Positions 38,115-40,703 of a stretch of 40,703 bases of DNA are shown here, one piece after another. This DNA comes from Clostridiales bacterium. Lineage in GTDB: Bacteria; Bacillota; Clostridia; Oscillospirales; Oscillospiraceae. Location: NCBI GenBank assembly GCA_022781505.1, contig JALETK010000035.1, forward strand, positions 1 through 40,703. The letters run 5' to 3'. The notes under the pieces are model-generated. The model had not been told where the DNA came from. It ran no database searches and saw nothing but the letters and a program-made list of their open reading frames with translations. Each line of letters begins with the position of its first letter. The first letter of the stretch is position 1. A program made the position numbers and the translations under genes.

Positions 38115-38624
38115 TTGCTGCATGTGGTTTTGGTGGAGCCGGAGATTCCGGCAAACACGGGAAATATCGCCCGCACCTGCGCCGCCACCGGCAGCGTGCT
38201 GCACCTGATCCGTCCCCTGGGCTTTGACATCTCCGACAAGGCCGTAAAGCGGGCGGGCCTCGACTACTGGCATCTGGTGGATGTGCGGGTGTATGACAAT
38301 CTGGAGGAATTCTTCGCCAAAAATCCGGTGGAGCAGATGTGGTGCCTTTCCACCAAGGCTCCCCGGGCCTACAGCGAGGCCTCCTTCTCCGACGGCTGCT
38401 ATCTGTTCTTCGGCAAGGAGACCAGGGGGCTGCCCGAGGAATTTCTGTCCCGGCACCGGGACTGCTGCCTGCGCCTGCCCATGCGGCCGGAGGCCCGGAG
38501 CCTCAACCTCAGCAACTCCGTGGCCATCACCGTCTATGAGGCCCTGCGGCAATTGAATTTTCCAAACCTACAGGAATCCGGCAAGATGAAGGACCGGGAC
38601 CTTCCCGGCCCCCACAATGAATAG
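38115..38624 (+). CDS. trmL: tRNA (cytidine/uridine-34-2'-O-)-methyltransferase, SpoU/TrmL family
   Basis: This enzyme methylates the ribose of the wobble base in leucine tRNAs, using S-adenosylmethionine; it has the trefoil-knot SPOUT fold and is cytoplasmic. It has 169 residues starting at TTG (38115), with AAGGAA 8 nt upstream; no nearby ATG is in frame. The family motifs are complete: HVVLVEPEIPANTGNIARTC (motif 1), YLFFGKETRGLPEEF (motif 2, AdoMet pocket) and LNLSNSVAITVYEALRQ (motif 3). The length fits the minimal YibK/TrmL type rather than larger TrmH proteins. The stop is 12 nt before pgk, so it is the first gene of a glycolytic unit. The C-terminal tail (GKMKDRDLPGPHNE) is unremarkable. 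Confidence 0.9.
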   Translation: MLHVVLVEPEIPANTGNIARTCAATGSVLHLIRPLGFDISDKAVKRAGLDYWHLVDVRVYDNLEEFFAKNPVEQMWCLSTKAPRAYSEASFSDGCYLFFGKETRGLPEEFLSRHRDCCLRLPMRPEARSLNLSNSVAITVYEALRQLNFPNLQESGKMKDRDLPGPHNE

Positions 38625-38636
38625 GAGGAATCTATC

Positions 38637-39836
38637 ATGAACTATAATAAGAAGTCCATTGAGGATGTGGAAGTCTCCGGCAAGCGGGTGCTGTGCCGCT
38701 GCGACTTCAACGTGCCCACCAAGGACGGCAAGATCACTTCCGACAAGCGGATCGTGGCCGCCCTGCCCACCATCGAGTACCTGGTAAAGCACGGTGCCAA
38801 GGTCATTCTCTGCTCCCACATGGGCAAGCCCAAGGGCGAGTGGAAGCCCGAGCTGAGCCTGAAGGTGGTCGCCGCCCGGCTGAGCGAGCTCCTGGGTCAG
38901 GAGGTCATCATGGCCGCCGACGTGGTGGGCGAGGACGCCAAGGCCAAGGCCGCCGCTCTGGAGAACGGCCAGGTCATGCTCCTGGAGAACACCCGCTTCA
39001 TGAAGGGCGAGACCAAGAACGATCCCGAGCTGAGCCGTGAGCTTGCTTCCATGGCCGACCTGTTTGTGAACGACGCCTTCGGCTCCGCTCACCGGGCCCA
39101 CTCCTCCACCGCCGGTGTGGCTGACCATCTCCCCGCCGTCTGCGGCTACCTGGTGCAGAAGGAAGTTTCCATCATGGGCAAGGCCCTGGCCGATCCCGAG
39201 CGTCCCTTCGTGGCCATCCTGGGCGGCGCCAAGGTCTCCGACAAGCTGAACGTCATCAACAACCTCCTGGAGAAGGTGGACACCCTGATCATCGGCGGCG
39301 GCATGGCCTTTACCTTCCTGGCCGCCAAGGGCTACTGCACCGGCAAGAGCCTGCTGGACGCCGAGAAGGTGGACTACTGCAAGGAGATGATGGCCAAGGC
39401 CGAGGCCAAGGGCGTGAAGCTCCTGTTGCCGGTGGATGCCGCCGTGGCCGCCGCCTTCCCCTCTCCCATCGACGCCCCCATCGATGTGGACATTGTGGCC
39501 GCCGACGCCATCCCCGCCGACAAGATGGGCCTGGACATCGGCCCCAAGACCATGGAGCTGTACGCGGAGGCCGCCAAGAACGCCAAGACCGTGGTTTGGA
39601 ACGGCCCCATGGGCGTGTTTGAGAACCCCGTCCTCGCCAAGGGCACCATCGCCGTGGCTCAGGCTCTGGCGGAGTCCGACGCTGTGACCATCGTGGGCGG
39701 CGGCGACAGCGCGGCTGCCTGCGAGCAGCTGGGCTTCGCGGACAAGATCACCCACATCTCCACCGGCGGCGGCGCCTCCCTGGAGTTCCTGGAGGGTCTG
39801 GCCCTGCCCGGCATCGCCTGCCTGGAGGACAAGTAA
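38637..39836 (+). CDS. pgk: Phosphoglycerate kinase
   Basis: This glycolytic enzyme transfers phosphate from 1,3-bisphosphoglycerate to ADP. It has 399 residues, normal for bacteria. Hallmarks: [21 protein letters not shown] (substrate-binding N-domain), [37 protein letters not shown], then [31 protein letters not shown] and the nucleotide-binding C-domain segments WNGPMGVFE and [16 protein letters not shown], followed by [15 protein letters not shown]. No residues seem to be missing. The ATG has AGGAGGAA 7 nt upstream. Codon use is strongly biased to C-ending codons, fitting high expression. gapA, usually upstream of pgk, is replaced here by the tRNA methyltransferase gene. Confidence 0.98.
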   Translation: MNYNKKSIEDVEVSGKRVLCRCDFNVPTKDGKITSDKRIVAALPTIEYLVKHGAKVILCSHMGKPKGEWKPELSLKVVAARLSELLGQEVIMAADVVGEDAKAKAAALENGQVMLLENTRFMKGETKNDPELSRELASMADLFVNDAFGSAHRAHSSTAGVADHLPAVCGYLVQKEVSIMGKALADPERPFVAILGGAKVSDKLNVINNLLEKVDTLIIGGGMAFTFLAAKGYCTGKSLLDAEKVDYCKEMMAKAEAKGVKLLLPVDAAVAAAFPSPIDAPIDVDIVAADAIPADKMGLDIGPKTMELYAEAAKNAKTVVWNGPMGVFENPVLAKGTIAVAQALAESDAVTIVGGGDSAAACEQLGFADKITHISTGGGASLEFLEGLALPGIACLEDK

Positions 39837-39854
39837 ACATCCGTTATTTCAGGC

Positions 39855-39882
39855 CAGCGGGGAGGCCTGGGCTTCCCCGCTG
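39855..39882 (+). terminator. Intergenic hairpin between pgk and tpiA
   Basis: The stem CAGCGGGGA / TCCCCGCTG (9 bp, 10-nt loop) is followed by CCTTCTCT, so it lacks a real U-tract. It could be an attenuator or an RNA-processing stem that sets the pgk:tpiA ratio. Confidence 0.5.
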
Positions 39883-39933
39883 CCTTCTCTATGCATATTT
39901 ATCGAGACACAGATTTTTGGAGGCATAAAAGAA

Positions 39934-40703
39934 ATGAACAGAAAGTATCGCAAGACCGTCATCGCTGGCAACTGGAAAATGAACAAGACCCCCAGTGAGA
40001 CCAAGGAATTCATGACCACCTTCAAGACCCTGCTGCCCAAGGGCCGCTGGTGCGACGTGGTGTTCTGCGTTCCCGCCGTCTGCATCCCCGCAGCCGTCCG
40101 TGCCATGCGGGAGACCCGGGTGGGCATCGGCGGTGAGAACATGAACGCCAACGCTTCCGGCGCTTACACCGGCGAGATCGCCGCCAACATGTTGGTGGAC
40201 GCCGGCTGCAAGTATGTGATCATCGGCCACTCCGAGCGCCGCGCCATGGGCGAGACCGACGCCGACGTGAACGCCAAGGTCCTGGCCGCCCTGGAGGCTG
40301 GCCTCACCCCCATCATGTGCTGCGGCGAGTCCCTGGAGCAGCGGGAGTCCGGCATCACCGAGGAGTGGATCACCATGCAGATCAAGACCGGCCTGCAGAA
40401 CGTCCCCGAGGACAAGATCCGCAAGGTCATCATTGCCTACGAGCCCATCTGGGCCATCGGCACCGGCCGCACCGCCACCCCCGAGCAGGCCGAGGAAGTC
40501 TGCGAGAGCATCCGCACCGTGATCCGCAAGCTGTACAGCTCCAAGAACGCCCGGGCCATCTCCATCCTCTACGGCGGCTCCATGAACGACAAGAACGCCT
40601 TTGAGCTCCTGGCCCAGCCCGACATCGACGGCGGCCTCATCGGCGGCGCCTCCCTGGTTCCCGAGAAGTTCGTGAAGATCATCGAAGCGGCCAACCAGCC
40701 CGC
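39934..40703 (+). CDS. tpiA: Triosephosphate isomerase (3' end cut by window edge)
   Basis: This enzyme interconverts dihydroxyacetone phosphate and glyceraldehyde-3-phosphate in glycolysis. It is missing from the ORF track because no stop lies in the window. The start ATG at 39934 has GGAGG 10 nt upstream. The visible 256 codons carry every catalytic feature: substrate Lys in AGNWKMNKT, catalytic His in VIIGHSERR, catalytic Glu with loop 6 in AYEPIWAIGTGRTATPEQA, and the phosphate-gripping YGGSMND and LIGGASL. Family length is about 250, so only a few residues are absent. It continues the trmL-pgk-tpiA unit; gpmI and eno would be expected next but are outside. Confidence 0.96.
   Translation, partial: MNRKYRKTVIAGNWKMNKTPSETKEFMTTFKTLLPKGRWCDVVFCVPAVCIPAAVRAMRETRVGIGGENMNANASGAYTGEIAANMLVDAGCKYVIIGHSERRAMGETDADVNAKVLAALEAGLTPIMCCGESLEQRESGITEEWITMQIKTGLQNVPEDKIRKVIIAYEPIWAIGTGRTATPEQAEEVCESIRTVIRKLYSSKNARAISILYGGSMNDKNAFELLAQPDIDGGLIGGASLVPEKFVKIIEAANQP

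Overview
The window comes from a high-GC, Gram-positive, endospore-forming member of the Clostridia. The Oscillospiraceae (Oscillibacter / Flavonifractor / Lawsonibacter-like gut bacteria) are my best guess. The evidence is strong AGGAGG ribosome-binding sites, TTGACA/TATAAT-type promoters, a gerA-type spore germination operon behind a sigma-G-like promoter, an S-layer-homology surface protein, and large GTAGGG... / GTCATCCTGAG... repeats between genes. The assignment rests on gene content and style, not on a database search.

Layout. 1-910 (-): two phage-tail-like genes cut by the window edge. 986-2188 (-): galactokinase. 2487-5671 (+): tightly packed operon of an eight-helix membrane protein, an OmpR-type response regulator, a histidine kinase and a two-helix membrane protein. 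6239-9630 (+): an unusual fusion of a Tet(M)-like ribosomal GTPase with a YacP/Rae1-type NYN ribonuclease domain, overlapping a purine nucleoside phosphorylase gene. 9848-12696 (-): gerA, a short gerC-like gene and gerB. 12908-13390 (+): dihydrofolate reductase. 14204-16033 (-): a phosphoribosyltransferase-like gene with a structured leader, then DUF4363 and DUF421/YetF genes. 16153-18206 (+): DEAD-box helicase and a short DprA-like gene. 18640-20481 (+): glmS. 20859-22847 (+): NUDIX hydrolase and mnmE. 23305-24429 (+): cysteine desulfurase. 25144-34816 (-): a two-gene surface operon encoding a giant subtilase and an SLH / beta-helix protein. 35306-36436 (+): rpsF-ssb-rpsR. 36604-37965 (+): trkA. 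38115-end (+): trmL-like methyltransferase, pgk and tpiA (cut by the edge).

Most promising biology. (1) The GTPase-NYN fusion joins a ribosome-binding EF-G-like body to a homologue of Rae1, which in Bacillus cuts mRNA in the ribosomal A site. The loop that displaces tetracycline in true Tet(M) is not conserved, so a translation-surveillance or toxin-like role fits better than drug resistance. (2) The secreted subtilase carries a clear dockerin-type calcium-loop pair inside its C-terminal region. The next gene encodes an SLH-anchored protein whose first domain looks cohesin-like, which suggests a one-enzyme, cellulosome-style surface attachment. (3) The intergenic DNA is a mosaic of repeat modules. 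One composite block (modules B-G-D-E-F) occurs twice in inverted orientation about 10.5 kb apart, and a separate ~160-bp element with terminal inverted repeats brackets the NUDIX-mnmE pair.

Most entries of the ORF track are antisense or out-of-frame shadows typical of GC-rich DNA and are left out. tpiA, the left-edge tail gene and several true start codons (TTG/GTG) are not in the track as such and were read from the sequence.
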